Below are positions 56,013 through 64,000 of a stretch of DNA of 64,000 bases, piece by piece. The notes below the pieces were generated by a model. That model saw nothing but the letters and a program-made list of their open reading frames with translations, had not been told where the DNA came from and did not search any database. The DNA comes from Nitrospirales bacterium (GTDB lineage Bacteria > Nitrospirota > Nitrospiria > Nitrospirales > UBA8639). Every line of letters starts with the position of its first letter. The stretch's first letter is position 1. A program made the translations under genes and the position numbers. The stretch lies in assembly GCA_031315915.1 (NCBI GenBank), contig JALDRK010000007.1, forward strand, positions 62,001 to 126,000, written 5' to 3'.

Positions 56013-57749
56013 TTATTTGAATGTCGTCGGTGTCTTGGTTTGAGGAAACAAGAGGTCGATAAACCGTTCCGCAGTGGGTTGCGGCTCATGATTGGCCAAC
56101 CCAGGCCGCTCGTTCGCTTCAATAATCACATAACGGGGTTTGGAAATGTTTTCGACGATAAAGTCTAATCCCACAACGGGAATCGCCAACGCTTCGGCTC
56201 CAATGACCGCCGCAGCGGCTAGGCCAGGATTGATTTTCGCCGTGACATCATGAATCGTCCCGCCGGTATGGAGGTTTGCCGTCTTTCGAGCCGAGATAAC
56301 TTTGCCTTTTGGCAAAATATCCGAGAGTCCATATCCATGTTCCTTGAGGCACCGTTTGGTTTCTCCGTCCAAGGGGATTCGACTTTCTCCTCCAGTCAAG
56401 CGAGCACGCCGCTGGCTTTGTCGCTCGATCAGTTGGGCGATGGTATGATTCCCCGTTCCCGTGATTCTGGGCGGGCGCCGCACCGCTGCGGCCACGACCT
56501 CGTAGTTGATCAGCACAATACGGAGGTCTTCCCCTTTCACATATTGCTCCAGAAGGACGCGGTCTCCCAAGCGACCGGCAAAGGCGATCGCGGCCTCCAT
56601 TTCTTTGGCCCGGCGGATATCCACGCTCACGCCGATTCCTTGTTCCCCCGTCACAGGTTTGACGACAATGGACTGGTATTGACGAAGAAATACATCGTTT
56701 TTTTTTCGCCCATCGGCCATCATTTGGGCTGGAACCGATAGGCCCGCTTCTTGTAGGACTCGTCGAGTAAGCATCTTATCTGCACACCGACTCATGGCGA
56801 TGGCTGAGGTCAATTCGGATAGGGACTCTCGACAGGTGATGGATCGACCGCCGAAGGTCAGTTGGAAATATCCGGCTTCGGGGTCCAACACATCGATATC
56901 AATGCCTCGCCGTCTGGCCTCATTCACGATAATGGTGGCATAGGGGTTCAGTCGTTGATCAGGTAAAGGACCTGAAAACAATTTTTCATTGATTGTGTTT
57001 CGCGTTTTCACGACAAAAGCCGGAATTCGGTAAAAGCCGAGTTTTTCATACAGTGCGATGGCTTCTCGATTGTCGTGGAACACCGACAGGTCTACATAGC
57101 GGCATCCCCGCGATTTCATTTGTTCTGCACTCTGCCGGATTAAGGCTTCGCCGATTCCCGGATGGTGTGTTTGCGGGTCTACGGCCAGACTCCAGATGCT
57201 ACTGCCTTTTTCAGGGTCGTCAAACAGCAAACGGTGATTCACACCCATGATGACGCCGATGACCTCATGAGTCATGGGGTCTTTGGCCACCAGATAACAT
57301 AAGGTTCTGGATCGACGATGTTTCATCAGGAAATCGGAATCGACGGTGACCATGCCTCGGGCCGCGTAAATCCGATTTAGCCCCATGGCATCGGCTTCGG
57401 ATTGAATCGGGGTGATCTCAAATTCACGTATCGGCTTGGCAATGGATTGATAATCCGGCAACCACAATCGAAAGGTATGAGAAGGATCCAGGAAGAGTTT
57501 GTGGGGGTGAAGAGCCAAGACCACATGGGGATCGCGTGAATAAAAGGCGATGTCACGTCGGCCGGGGCGTTCCTCCAACAGAGTGGAAGCCACCTCTTTA
57601 GGTCCTTTAAAGGTGTGCGCGAAAATGAGACGACCCCATCCACAGTCCACTACTACATTGGGTTTTACCCGCCGGCCTTGGAACATCGCCGGCCCGGCTT
57701 CCCAATTTTTCACCGTGGCCTCAAGTTGTCGCCGAGGTGGGCTAGCCAT
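56013..57749 (-). CDS. N-acetylglutaminylglutamine synthetase (GNAT plus ATP-grasp)
   Basis: 578 aa. N-terminal GNAT acetyltransferase (about 100-270; HHPGIGEALIRQSAEQMKSRG is the acetyl-CoA loop) fused to an ATP-grasp ligase (about 290-570; KPVTGEQGIGVSVDI, VLLEQYVKGEDLRIVLI, YVIIEANERPG). Acetylates and joins two glutamines on the way to NAGGN, a compatible solute. Lies between the amidotransferase (38 bases) and the M42 peptidase, the canonical order. Confidence 0.93.
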   Translation of the reverse strand: MASPPRRQLEATVKNWEAGPAMFQGRRVKPNVVVDCGWGRLIFAHTFKGPKEVASTLLEERPGRRDIAFYSRDPHVVLALHPHKLFLDPSHTFRLWLPDYQSIAKPIREFEITPIQSEADAMGLNRIYAARGMVTVDSDFLMKHRRSRTLCYLVAKDPMTHEVIGVIMGVNHRLLFDDPEKGSSIWSLAVDPQTHHPGIGEALIRQSAEQMKSRGCRYVDLSVFHDNREAIALYEKLGFYRIPAFVVKTRNTINEKLFSGPLPDQRLNPYATIIVNEARRRGIDIDVLDPEAGYFQLTFGGRSITCRESLSELTSAIAMSRCADKMLTRRVLQEAGLSVPAQMMADGRKKNDVFLRQYQSIVVKPVTGEQGIGVSVDIRRAKEMEAAIAFAGRLGDRVLLEQYVKGEDLRIVLINYEVVAAAVRRPPRITGTGNHTIAQLIERQSQRRARLTGGESRIPLDGETKRCLKEHGYGLSDILPKGKVISARKTANLHTGGTIHDVTAKINPGLAAAAVIGAEALAIPVVGLDFIVENISKPRYVIIEANERPGLANHEPQPTAERFIDLLFPQTKTPTTFK

Positions 57750-57787
57750 GTGCAGGTTCCATGAGGCCTTCGCTCCGGTCGCTCTTT

Positions 57788-59560
57788 TTAGATGTCATGG
57801 GCTTGGAGCCACAGTTCCAATAGTCCGAGTTGCCAGAGTTTTGAACCACGTAAGGGCGTGAGATGCTCATCAGGGGTTTTGAACAATTCATCAATATAGG
57901 TTCGCTGCAATATCCGGCGGTTCTGACTTGTCGGTGACAAGAGCGCCTCTTGGACCAATCCCAAATAGGGTCCTCGGAGATACTTCAGGGCGGGAACGGG
58001 AAAATATCCTTTAGGTCGATCAATCACCTCGGAAGGAAGAACTCGGCGAGCGATATCTTTGAGGATACCTTTTCCTCCTTGAGCGATCTTCATCTCTGCC
58101 GGGACTCGTGCAGCCATTTCAACGACTTCATGATCTAAAAACGGCACTCGGGCTTCCAAACTCCACGCCATCGTCATATTGTCGACACGTTTGACCGGAT
58201 CGTCTACTAACATAATTGTGGTATCGAGGCGCAGGGCTTTATCAATGGGCCGCGGGGCTCCTGATAACGAAAAATGTTGCTCCACAAAACGTTGGCTATG
58301 GTCTGCCTGATGAAACCGTGGATGAACGACCCGAGAAAATTCCTCCTGTGTACGATCGAAAAATTCACGGCGGTAGTCGTCTACCGGACGCTGGCTATTC
58401 AACAAGGGGGGATACCAATAATAGCCTGCGAATATTTCGTCGGCTCCCTGACCGCTTTGGGCTACCGTGACGTGCTTCGATACTTCCTGTGAGAGTAAAT
58501 AGAACCCAATGGCGTCGTGACTGACCATGGGTTCGGACATGGCGTGTATGCAATTTGTCAAGTTTGGCAGAACCTGAGCCGTATCCACCGGGATCTTATG
58601 GTGGCAAGTAGAGAATTGTTTGGCGATGATGTCAGAGTAGAAAAATTCGTCTCCTTTTTCTTCGGCCACGGTTTCAAATCCGATCGAAAATGTGTTCAGG
58701 TCATGGGCCCCTTCAGCGGCTAGGAGGCCCACGATAAGGCTGGAGTCCAATCCGCCGGACAATAAAACCCCGACGGGCACATCCGCAATGAGACGTCGAC
58801 GCACGGCCGTGCGGAGAATCTCATCCAGGCGGTCCTGCCAGTCGTGTTCGGTCAGATTCTTTTCATCGTCGCGTGGACCGAAGGAGAGTTGCCAATATTG
58901 ATGCTGTCGCCGGGCTCCTGTCGGTTCGATTGTCATCATGGTGCCGGGCGCCAGTTTCCGGATTCCGGCGAGCAAGGTGTATGGGGCGGGAACCACGGCG
59001 TGAAACATCAAATAATGATGAAGCGCGACCGGATCGATTGCTTTGTTCACTTCTTCTCCCGCCAGCAGTGCCGGCAACGTGGAAGCGAACCGAAACTGTT
59101 GAGACGTTTCGGTGAAATAGAGCGGTTTAATGCCCAAACGATCCCGCGCCAGAATGACCTTCTCCGAATCTCTCTCCCAGATCGCGAAGGCAAACATTCC
59201 ATTCAATCGATGAATACATTCTTCTCCCCACGCATGATAGGCCTTGAGGATAACTTCGGTATCCCCATGAGAGAAAAAGGTATACCCTTTGTCTCTCAAC
59301 TCTTTTCTCAATTCACGGTAATTGTAAATGGCACCATTAAACACGATGCCAAGTCCCAACTTAGCGTCCACCATGGGCTGTTGAGACGATTGGGTCAAAT
59401 CAATCACTTTGAGCCTGCGATGTCCGAACCCTAACCGTCCTTGCACATGCAGTCCGGACCCATCCGGACCGCGGCTGGTCATGGTACGACTCATGGCCAT
59501 TAACCCACTGGGATCGACAGGCTCCCCTGAGAAATTTATTTGCCCGAGAATTCCGCACAT
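57788..59560 (-). CDS. N-acetylglutaminylglutamine amidotransferase (asparagine-synthase type)
   Basis: 590 aa. N-terminal glutamine amidotransferase with nucleophile Cys2 (MCGILG) and RGPDGSG; C-terminal synthetase with the ATP pyrophosphatase loop LLSGGLDSS and SGQGADEIFAGY. It makes the terminal amide of NAGGN from the dipeptide using glutamine and ATP. First gene of the osmolyte unit; the neighbouring GNAT/ATP-grasp and M42 genes set it apart from plain asparagine synthetase. Confidence 0.93.
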   Translation of the reverse strand: MCGILGQINFSGEPVDPSGLMAMSRTMTSRGPDGSGLHVQGRLGFGHRRLKVIDLTQSSQQPMVDAKLGLGIVFNGAIYNYRELRKELRDKGYTFFSHGDTEVILKAYHAWGEECIHRLNGMFAFAIWERDSEKVILARDRLGIKPLYFTETSQQFRFASTLPALLAGEEVNKAIDPVALHHYLMFHAVVPAPYTLLAGIRKLAPGTMMTIEPTGARRQHQYWQLSFGPRDDEKNLTEHDWQDRLDEILRTAVRRRLIADVPVGVLLSGGLDSSLIVGLLAAEGAHDLNTFSIGFETVAEEKGDEFFYSDIIAKQFSTCHHKIPVDTAQVLPNLTNCIHAMSEPMVSHDAIGFYLLSQEVSKHVTVAQSGQGADEIFAGYYWYPPLLNSQRPVDDYRREFFDRTQEEFSRVVHPRFHQADHSQRFVEQHFSLSGAPRPIDKALRLDTTIMLVDDPVKRVDNMTMAWSLEARVPFLDHEVVEMAARVPAEMKIAQGGKGILKDIARRVLPSEVIDRPKGYFPVPALKYLRGPYLGLVQEALLSPTSQNRRILQRTYIDELFKTPDEHLTPLRGSKLWQLGLLELWLQAHDI

Positions 59561-59939
59561 ACGGTTGGGTTCCTTATGAAGTTCTTCGCCTCATGGGGCG
59601 ATGCGATTCGATTTCTTGGCCAATTCCTCAATGTCAAAGCTGCCCCCGGCCCCTTCTGAAGAGAGAACCTTTATGAAGGAGAGCCATTTGGTGAAATGGC
59701 CCACTTGGCAATGGGAATGATGACGCTGGATGGGAAGATTCACCCTAATAATTTAATCTCGACTTTGTCAAACCGATCGGCATGGAAAATTTTGTCCGAG
59801 GGAGCGTCATGAATATAATTTTTCCCAAGAGCTCCACCATTTGCAAATGTGATAGGCCAGAGATTTATTAAACGGTTTTGACGTATTAGCGAAAGATAAG
59901 AGCATTGATTGGGAGTAAAGCTCTGATCACCATCATTAA

Positions 59940-60244
59940 AAGAGCCGTACACCTCCTTGCCTGATTTGGTCCAATTCCGACATTTGTTCGTCCAGGTTCA
60001 AAGCATGTCTTGCTCATACTTTCCTTGAGGTGAGGCTTCGGACCCATGCAGGCGAAGCCGGCAGGCACGACCTCGGGTGACCACTGCGTAACAAAAGTTT
60101 CGTGGTTCGGAAGGTGGTAAAACGTGTTATTGATTTCGACAGTGGAAGAACAACCTGCATGGTAATGGAAGAATTCTTCACAGGGCCGACCCAATGTGGG
60201 TAATGCCAGACGGAGGTGCCGGTGCGGATGGTTCCTTGAGACAT
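59940..60244 (-). pseudogene. DUF72-family remnant
   Basis: ATG 60244 opens MSQGTIRTGTSVWHYPHWVGP, the standard DUF72 start; the next frame gives FFHYHAGCSSTVEINNTFYHLPNHETFVTQWSPEVVPAGF, the next conserved block. Beyond that the sequence decays and the rest of the roughly 240-aa barrel is missing. A true degraded gene. The remaining bases of 59561-60574 hold nothing else I can support. Confidence 0.7.
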
Positions 60245-60574
60245 GAGAAGGACGAAACACGGTTGATTTGATGGCATAAGGGAAGGTCGACGCCATTTGT
60301 AACATGGGTGAAATTTATTATGTATGAATGATTTTTTCCCGTCTGGGAAAATTGTTGACCACTTTCCATACCCCTTCCAAGGTTGTAGTGGAGTTTCCAG
60401 GTCAAAGTGATGATGCCGTCTGTTCGGATTGTTCAGAAAATTTCCTGGCGATTCTTGACAAAAAGCTTCTTGACATAGAGCCTCGTATGGTGGTACCAAG
60501 TTAACCAGCATTTGACTAGGACGATGGAAGTCTTAGTCGGGCTCACCAATAGAAGCTAAATATCAGGACAAAGG

Positions 60575-60614
60575 CGTCCGTCATTCTGTGAAGAGTGTCG
60601 GGCGTTTTTTTTTT
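60575..60614 (+). terminator. Rho-independent terminator 1 in the nrt leader region
   Basis: Stem CGTCCG-CATTC / GAGTG-CGGGCG with hexaloop TGTGAA, followed by ten T. It may end transcription entering from the left or belong to a tandem attenuator with the downstream terminator. Confidence 0.65.
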
Positions 60615-60623
60615 GCAAATCGT

Positions 60624-60668
60624 GATGAGACAATGTTGTCTCATCGTGAGGCCGGATCAGGGCCTCAC
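60624..60668 (+). promoter_or_regulatory. Tandem hairpins, candidate ANTAR-type antitermination target
   Basis: Hairpin P1: GATGAGAC / GTCTCATC with hexaloop AATGTT, having A at loop position 1 and G at position 4, the features recognised by ANTAR antiterminators. Hairpin P2 follows directly: GTGAGGCC / GGCCTCAC with a 7-base loop GGATCAG that does not fit the rule. A terminator begins 14 bases later. ANTAR proteins (NasR/NasT) control nitrate genes in this way in other bacteria; here it is inference. Confidence 0.5.
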
Positions 60669-60681
60669 AACGCGGACTATG

Positions 60682-60721
60682 GCGTCCTCATCCGGAGTTA
60701 CGGATGAAGGCGTTTTTTTTT
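60682..60721 (+). terminator. Rho-independent terminator 2 (putative attenuator) before nrtA
   Basis: Stem of about 12 pairs, CGTCCTCATCCG / CGGATGAAGGCG (one wobble, one mismatch) with hexaloop GAGTTA, followed by nine T. It lies 77 bases before the first ORF of the nrt unit, in the position of an attenuator. Confidence 0.8.
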
Positions 60722-60798
60722 GACAACAAATTGTACCGAACATGTCTTCCATCAGGAAGCCGGTCTTGATGAGGATCGTTAGCCATTGAAAAGGAAAG

Positions 60799-61002
60799 AT
60801 GAAGATGAACTACCAAGCGAAAAAATTTCCGGAAGCATCCGTCCAATTGGGAGGGAATTCTTACGCTCCAGTCAGATACACGGCCTCTCATTCCTATCTT
60901 TTTGAAGCGGCATTGGATCGAGAATGGGAACACAATTATCGAAATGGAATGAGCCGTTCTATGAGAAGAGCAGGTGGAATGGTCCAGGAAGGAGGCAGGT
61001 AA
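60799..61002 (+). CDS. Small 67-aa protein coupled to nrtA
   Basis: ATG 60799 has AAAGGAAAG upstream and the stop overlaps the nrtA start as TAATG, so its translation is probably coupled to nrtA. Basic, Arg/Gly-rich, not recognised. It may be a leader peptide controlling nrtA or a small functional protein. Confidence 0.5.
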   Translation: MKMNYQAKKFPEASVQLGGNSYAPVRYTASHSYLFEAALDREWEHNYRNGMSRSMRRAGGMVQEGGR

Positions 61003-62300
61003 TGAAGCAGGAGAAAACAACAGAAACCAACCGGTCATTGGAAGAAGACCTTCTTCAGGAGGTCATCGAAAAAACCGTTCTGTCCGCGGTCACCCAGGCC
61101 GCCGGTCCTTCGCGACGTCAACTGTTGGTCGGATTGGGCGCCACGGCGCTCACGACCCTGATCAGCCAAGTGCTTCCTTTGGAAAAGATGGTGGCTCTCG
61201 CGGCGGATCCTGTTGGGAAACCGGAAAAGAAGAACCTGAGTGTCGGCTTTATTCCTATCACATGCGCCACACCCATCATTATGGCAGAACCGTTGGGCTT
61301 TTATGAAAAGCATGGCCTCAACGCAAAAGTCAAACGAGCCGCGGGATGGGCAATGGTTCGTGATTGGGCGATCAATAAGGAAGTCGATGCGGCCCACATG
61401 CTTTCGCCCATGCCCTTGGCCATTACGTTGGGTGCGGGGTCGCTACCGGTGCCTTTTTACATGCCGGCAGTTGAGAATATCAATGGTCAGGCGATCACGC
61501 TCCACAACAAACACAAAGCTGTAAAAACCGCAGCCGACATGAAAGGGTTTCGATTCTGCGTGCCATTCGACTATTCCATGCATAATTATCTGCTTCGGTA
61601 TTACCTGGCCGAAGGAGGGGTGCATCCCGACAAGGATGTTCAGATCCGGGTGGTTCCCCCGCCGGAAATGGTGGCGAATTTGAAAGCAGGCAATGTGGAT
61701 GGATATCTCGCTCCCGATCCTTTCAATCAACGGGCGGTGTATGAAAACGTGGGATTTATCTTTAAGTTGTCAAAGGAAATCTGGGACCGTCATCCCTGTT
61801 GCGCGTTCGCGATTTCCAAGGAATTCGCCACCACCTATCCGAATACCTTTTTGGCGCTTTTCCGTTCCATCGTGGATGCGACCCATTATGCGTCTGACTC
61901 GGCCCATAGAAAAGAAATTGCCAAGGCCATCGCTTCCACCAATTATCTGAACCAACCGGTGACGGTTTTGGAACAGGTCTTAACCGGCACGTATGCAGAT
62001 GGAATGGGAAGCATCAAAAAAGATCCGGATCGCATCGATTTCGATCCCTATCCCTGGCATTCCATGGCCATCTGGATTCTGACGCAAATGAAACGGTGGG
62101 GGCATCTGAACGGCGATGTGAATTATTCGTCAATCGCGGAAGAAGTCTACCGCGCCGGCGAATGCGACAAAATTGCGAAGGAACTGGGACATCCCACTCA
62201 TGAAAAAACCATGACCACGCACACGATCATGGGAAAAACCTTCAACCCGCAGCAGCCTGAGGCGTATGTGAAAAGCTTCACCATCCATAGCATGGCCTAA
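61002..62300 (+). CDS. nrtA: Nitrate/nitrite ABC transporter substrate-binding protein NrtA
   Basis: 432 aa from ATG 61002, six bases after GGAGG. A twin-arginine-like signal, SRRQLLVGLGATALTTL (about residues 38-55), suggests Tat export. The NrtA/CmpA family block is clear: VGFIPITCATPIIMAEPLGF, AGWAMVRDWAINKEVDAAHMLSPMPLAI and PVPFYMPAVENINGQAITL. Binds nitrate or a related anion in the periplasm and hands it to NrtB; cyanate or bicarbonate relatives cannot be excluded. Confidence 0.9.
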   Translation: MKQEKTTETNRSLEEDLLQEVIEKTVLSAVTQAAGPSRRQLLVGLGATALTTLISQVLPLEKMVALAADPVGKPEKKNLSVGFIPITCATPIIMAEPLGFYEKHGLNAKVKRAAGWAMVRDWAINKEVDAAHMLSPMPLAITLGAGSLPVPFYMPAVENINGQAITLHNKHKAVKTAADMKGFRFCVPFDYSMHNYLLRYYLAEGGVHPDKDVQIRVVPPPEMVANLKAGNVDGYLAPDPFNQRAVYENVGFIFKLSKEIWDRHPCCAFAISKEFATTYPNTFLALFRSIVDATHYASDSAHRKEIAKAIASTNYLNQPVTVLEQVLTGTYADGMGSIKKDPDRIDFDPYPWHSMAIWILTQMKRWGHLNGDVNYSSIAEEVYRAGECDKIAKELGHPTHEKTMTTHTIMGKTFNPQQPEAYVKSFTIHSMA

Positions 62301-62362
62301 CAGGGTGTTGAAAAAGAATCAAACGAGGAAGTGGACCTGTTTCTAGAGAAAGGCTTGAGAGT

Positions 62363-63244
62363 ATGAATGGCAGAGCAAAGAGGAGTCCCTGGTTTATTAC
62401 GGCCTTCCTCCTGATCATCTTTTTGGTCGGATGGCATGTGGCCACGCTCCGTCCGGCCTTTAATCCCCAAGGCAAGACGGAGGAAGAATTGCTCCTGCTG
62501 GAATTCAACGGGGATATTGTAGCGACGGACGACGGCAACTACATGTGGAATCCGGAAAAAATCAAAGGGGTGCCTGGGCCGTTATCGGTGCTGGATAAGG
62601 TTGTGACGGAACTGGGAGAAGCTTTCGAAAAAAAAGGCACCAACGATCATGGGATTGCCTACTTGGTGTATTACACCGTGTCCCGGTTTGCCGTGGGATT
62701 TCTGGCGGCATCGGTCGTCGCCATTGTCCTTGGAATTTTTCTTGGTTTGAATCGGATGCTGTTCCAGGCCGTGAACCCGTTCATTCAAATTCTGAAGCCC
62801 ATTTCGCCGCTGGCCTGGATGCCGTTGCTGTTATATACGGTAAAAGATCCCACCATGACCTCCGTCCTCGTGGTCTTCATGGCGTCGATTTGGCCGACGT
62901 TGGCCACCACGGCTTTTGGCGTGAATTCGCTGAAGAAGGAATATTTGCATGTCGCCTCGATACTCCAGTTGTCGTGGTTCAAGCGACTGTACAAAGTCAT
63001 CTTGCCCGGTGCCGCTCCCACTATCGTGAACGGCTTGCGGATCTCCTTCGGCAGCGCCCTCGTGGCCGTCGTGCCGGCGGAAATGCTGTTGGGAGAGCTG
63101 GGCGTGGGCTACTTGAGCTGGATTGAATGGAACAATCTGGACATTTCCGGCGTCATTTTCGCCATTCTTGTGGTGGGAACGGTGGGCATGATTCTGGACT
63201 CCGGATTTAACAAACTTGCCGGGCTCGTCACCTATCAGGAGTAA
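62363..63244 (+). CDS. nrtB: Nitrate ABC transporter permease NrtB
   Basis: 293 aa with about six membrane helices; the coupling helix and the EAA-type loop (FKRLYKVILPGAAPTIVNGLRISFGSALVAVVPAEML) are those of NrtB/SsuC-type permeases. Partner of the ATPase that starts 4 bases after its stop. Confidence 0.9.
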   Translation: MNGRAKRSPWFITAFLLIIFLVGWHVATLRPAFNPQGKTEEELLLLEFNGDIVATDDGNYMWNPEKIKGVPGPLSVLDKVVTELGEAFEKKGTNDHGIAYLVYYTVSRFAVGFLAASVVAIVLGIFLGLNRMLFQAVNPFIQILKPISPLAWMPLLLYTVKDPTMTSVLVVFMASIWPTLATTAFGVNSLKKEYLHVASILQLSWFKRLYKVILPGAAPTIVNGLRISFGSALVAVVPAEMLLGELGVGYLSWIEWNNLDISGVIFAILVVGTVGMILDSGFNKLAGLVTYQE

Positions 63245-63247
63245 ATC

Positions 63248-64000
63248 ATGGCCTATCTCATTATTGATCACGTCAGCAAGTTTTTCCCCGGTCACGAAGG
63301 AGACGGGACCGTCTGCATTTTCAAAGATGTGACCTTAAAAATCGACCAGGGGGAATTCGTGACCGTCATCGGGCACTCAGGATGCGGTAAGAGTACGTGG
63401 CTGAATATTAGTGCCGGCCTGGAAACGCCTTCGGAAGGGGGCATTATCCTGAACGGCCGGGAAGCCTCGGGTCCGGGCCTGGACCGGATGGTGGTGTTTC
63501 AAAACTTTGCGTTGATGCCATGGTTGTCCGTGTTCGAGAATATCGCCATCGCCGTGCGGTCCGCCTATCCGGACTGGACGAAAGATCAGGTGGCGGCCCA
63601 CGTGAAGAAATACATCGAGCTGGTCGGGTTACAAGGCGCCGAGCGTAAGCGCCCCGTCGCCCTCTCGGGCGGCATGAAACAGCGGGTGGGATTAGCCCGA
63701 GCGTTTTCCATAGAACCCAAAGTGCTCCTCTTGGACGAACCGTTCGCGCAGATTGATGCGTTAACCCGTGGAACGATTCAGGAAGAACTGATTCAGATGT
63801 GGAATGCGACGCGCAACACCGTCTTTATGGTCACGCACGATGTGGACGAGGCCATTCTGCTTTCAGACCGTATTATGTTGATGACGAACGGACCATCGTC
63901 CCGCATCGCAGAAATCGTCGATGTGAACATTCCTCGCCCCCGGTCCAGGGAGACCGTTATCGAGGACCGGAACTATTACAAAGTCCGAAACCATATCATT
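63248..64000 (+). CDS. nrtC: Nitrate ABC transporter ATP-binding protein (3' end outside window)
   Basis: 251 codons visible. Walker A GHSGCGKST, signature ALSGGMKQRVGLARAF, Walker B VLLLDEPFAQID and switch His in MVTHDVDEAI are all present. Powers NrtB. Whether it is NrtC (with a fused sensor domain) or NrtD cannot be decided because the C-terminus lies beyond position 64000. Confidence 0.9.
   Translation, partial: MAYLIIDHVSKFFPGHEGDGTVCIFKDVTLKIDQGEFVTVIGHSGCGKSTWLNISAGLETPSEGGIILNGREASGPGLDRMVVFQNFALMPWLSVFENIAIAVRSAYPDWTKDQVAAHVKKYIELVGLQGAERKRPVALSGGMKQRVGLARAFSIEPKVLLLDEPFAQIDALTRGTIQEELIQMWNATRNTVFMVTHDVDEAILLSDRIMLMTNGPSSRIAEIVDVNIPRPRSRETVIEDRNYYKVRNHII

Noticed and set aside
1..64000. 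CRISPR arrays, tRNA and rRNA genes
   Set aside because: No regularly spaced direct repeats and no recognisable tRNA or rRNA sequence were found on reading both strands; weak tRNA-like folds could be missed without a covariance search.

Overview
The window reads as chromosome from a Nitrospira-like nitrite oxidiser (Nitrospirota). This is inferred from gene content: a nitrate/nitrite-type ABC importer (nrtABC), an N-acetylglutaminylglutamine amide (NAGGN) osmolyte cluster, several universal stress proteins, an NtrC-type regulator and two heavy-metal RND pumps. No nitrite oxidoreductase, rRNA or tRNA gene was seen, so the genus is not proven.

Layout. 1-11.4 kb (minus strand): a CusA-type pump with its lipoprotein adaptor, a CzcA-type pump with its adaptor, a CusS-like sensor kinase with a damaged response regulator, and a PepSY protein with a clear terminator. 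11.8-17.3 kb: ychF, a membrane/PLD-like gene, a GIY-YIG gene between copies of a REP-like repeat, phosphoglucomutase and a small membrane protein. 17.4-24.5 kb: a defence-like island with a PIN toxin-antitoxin pair, then an unassigned operon (helical-repeat-like protein, 72-aa protein, hook-containing SMC-like ATPase, AbiV-like protein, 144-aa protein), then a DUF433/DUF5615 pair. 25-30.5 kb: a double-domain Usp, an exported Lon-like protease domain, a papain-like protease fused to an alpha/beta hydrolase, and an HDOD protein. 31.2-37.6 kb: a relic integron (truncated integrase, attI-like core, attC sites and cassettes) inside a dense set of toxin-antitoxin modules. 37.7-42 kb: small genes including an encapsulin-type ferritin, then an IS30 and an IS200/IS605 element. 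42-47.8 kb (minus): an iron-sulfur protein like the beta subunit of group 3 hydrogenases, an unknown 452-aa protein, Usp proteins, a cupredoxin and Hsp20. 48-51.6 kb: an NtrC-type regulator and a PAS histidine kinase. 51.6-59.6 kb (minus): a CDF transporter, an OPT transporter and the NAGGN genes. 59.9-64 kb: a DUF72 relic, then a structured leader (tandem hairpins and terminators) ahead of nrtABC, which runs off the right end.

A cross-cutting feature is the number of genes that are whole at the protein level but split by one-base indels, mostly deletions and often in homopolymers (response regulator, pgm, two-domain Usp, Lon-like gene, HDOD, M42 peptidase and others). The simplest reading is residual long-read sequencing error, so most genes marked here as frameshifted may be intact in the organism. 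Real decay is more likely for the integrase and DUF72 remnants.

How the parts fit: the right half is stress and osmotic physiology plus nitrogen uptake; the left half is metal export under two-component control; the middle 17-38 kb is accessory DNA rich in toxin-antitoxin, defence-like and cassette genes.
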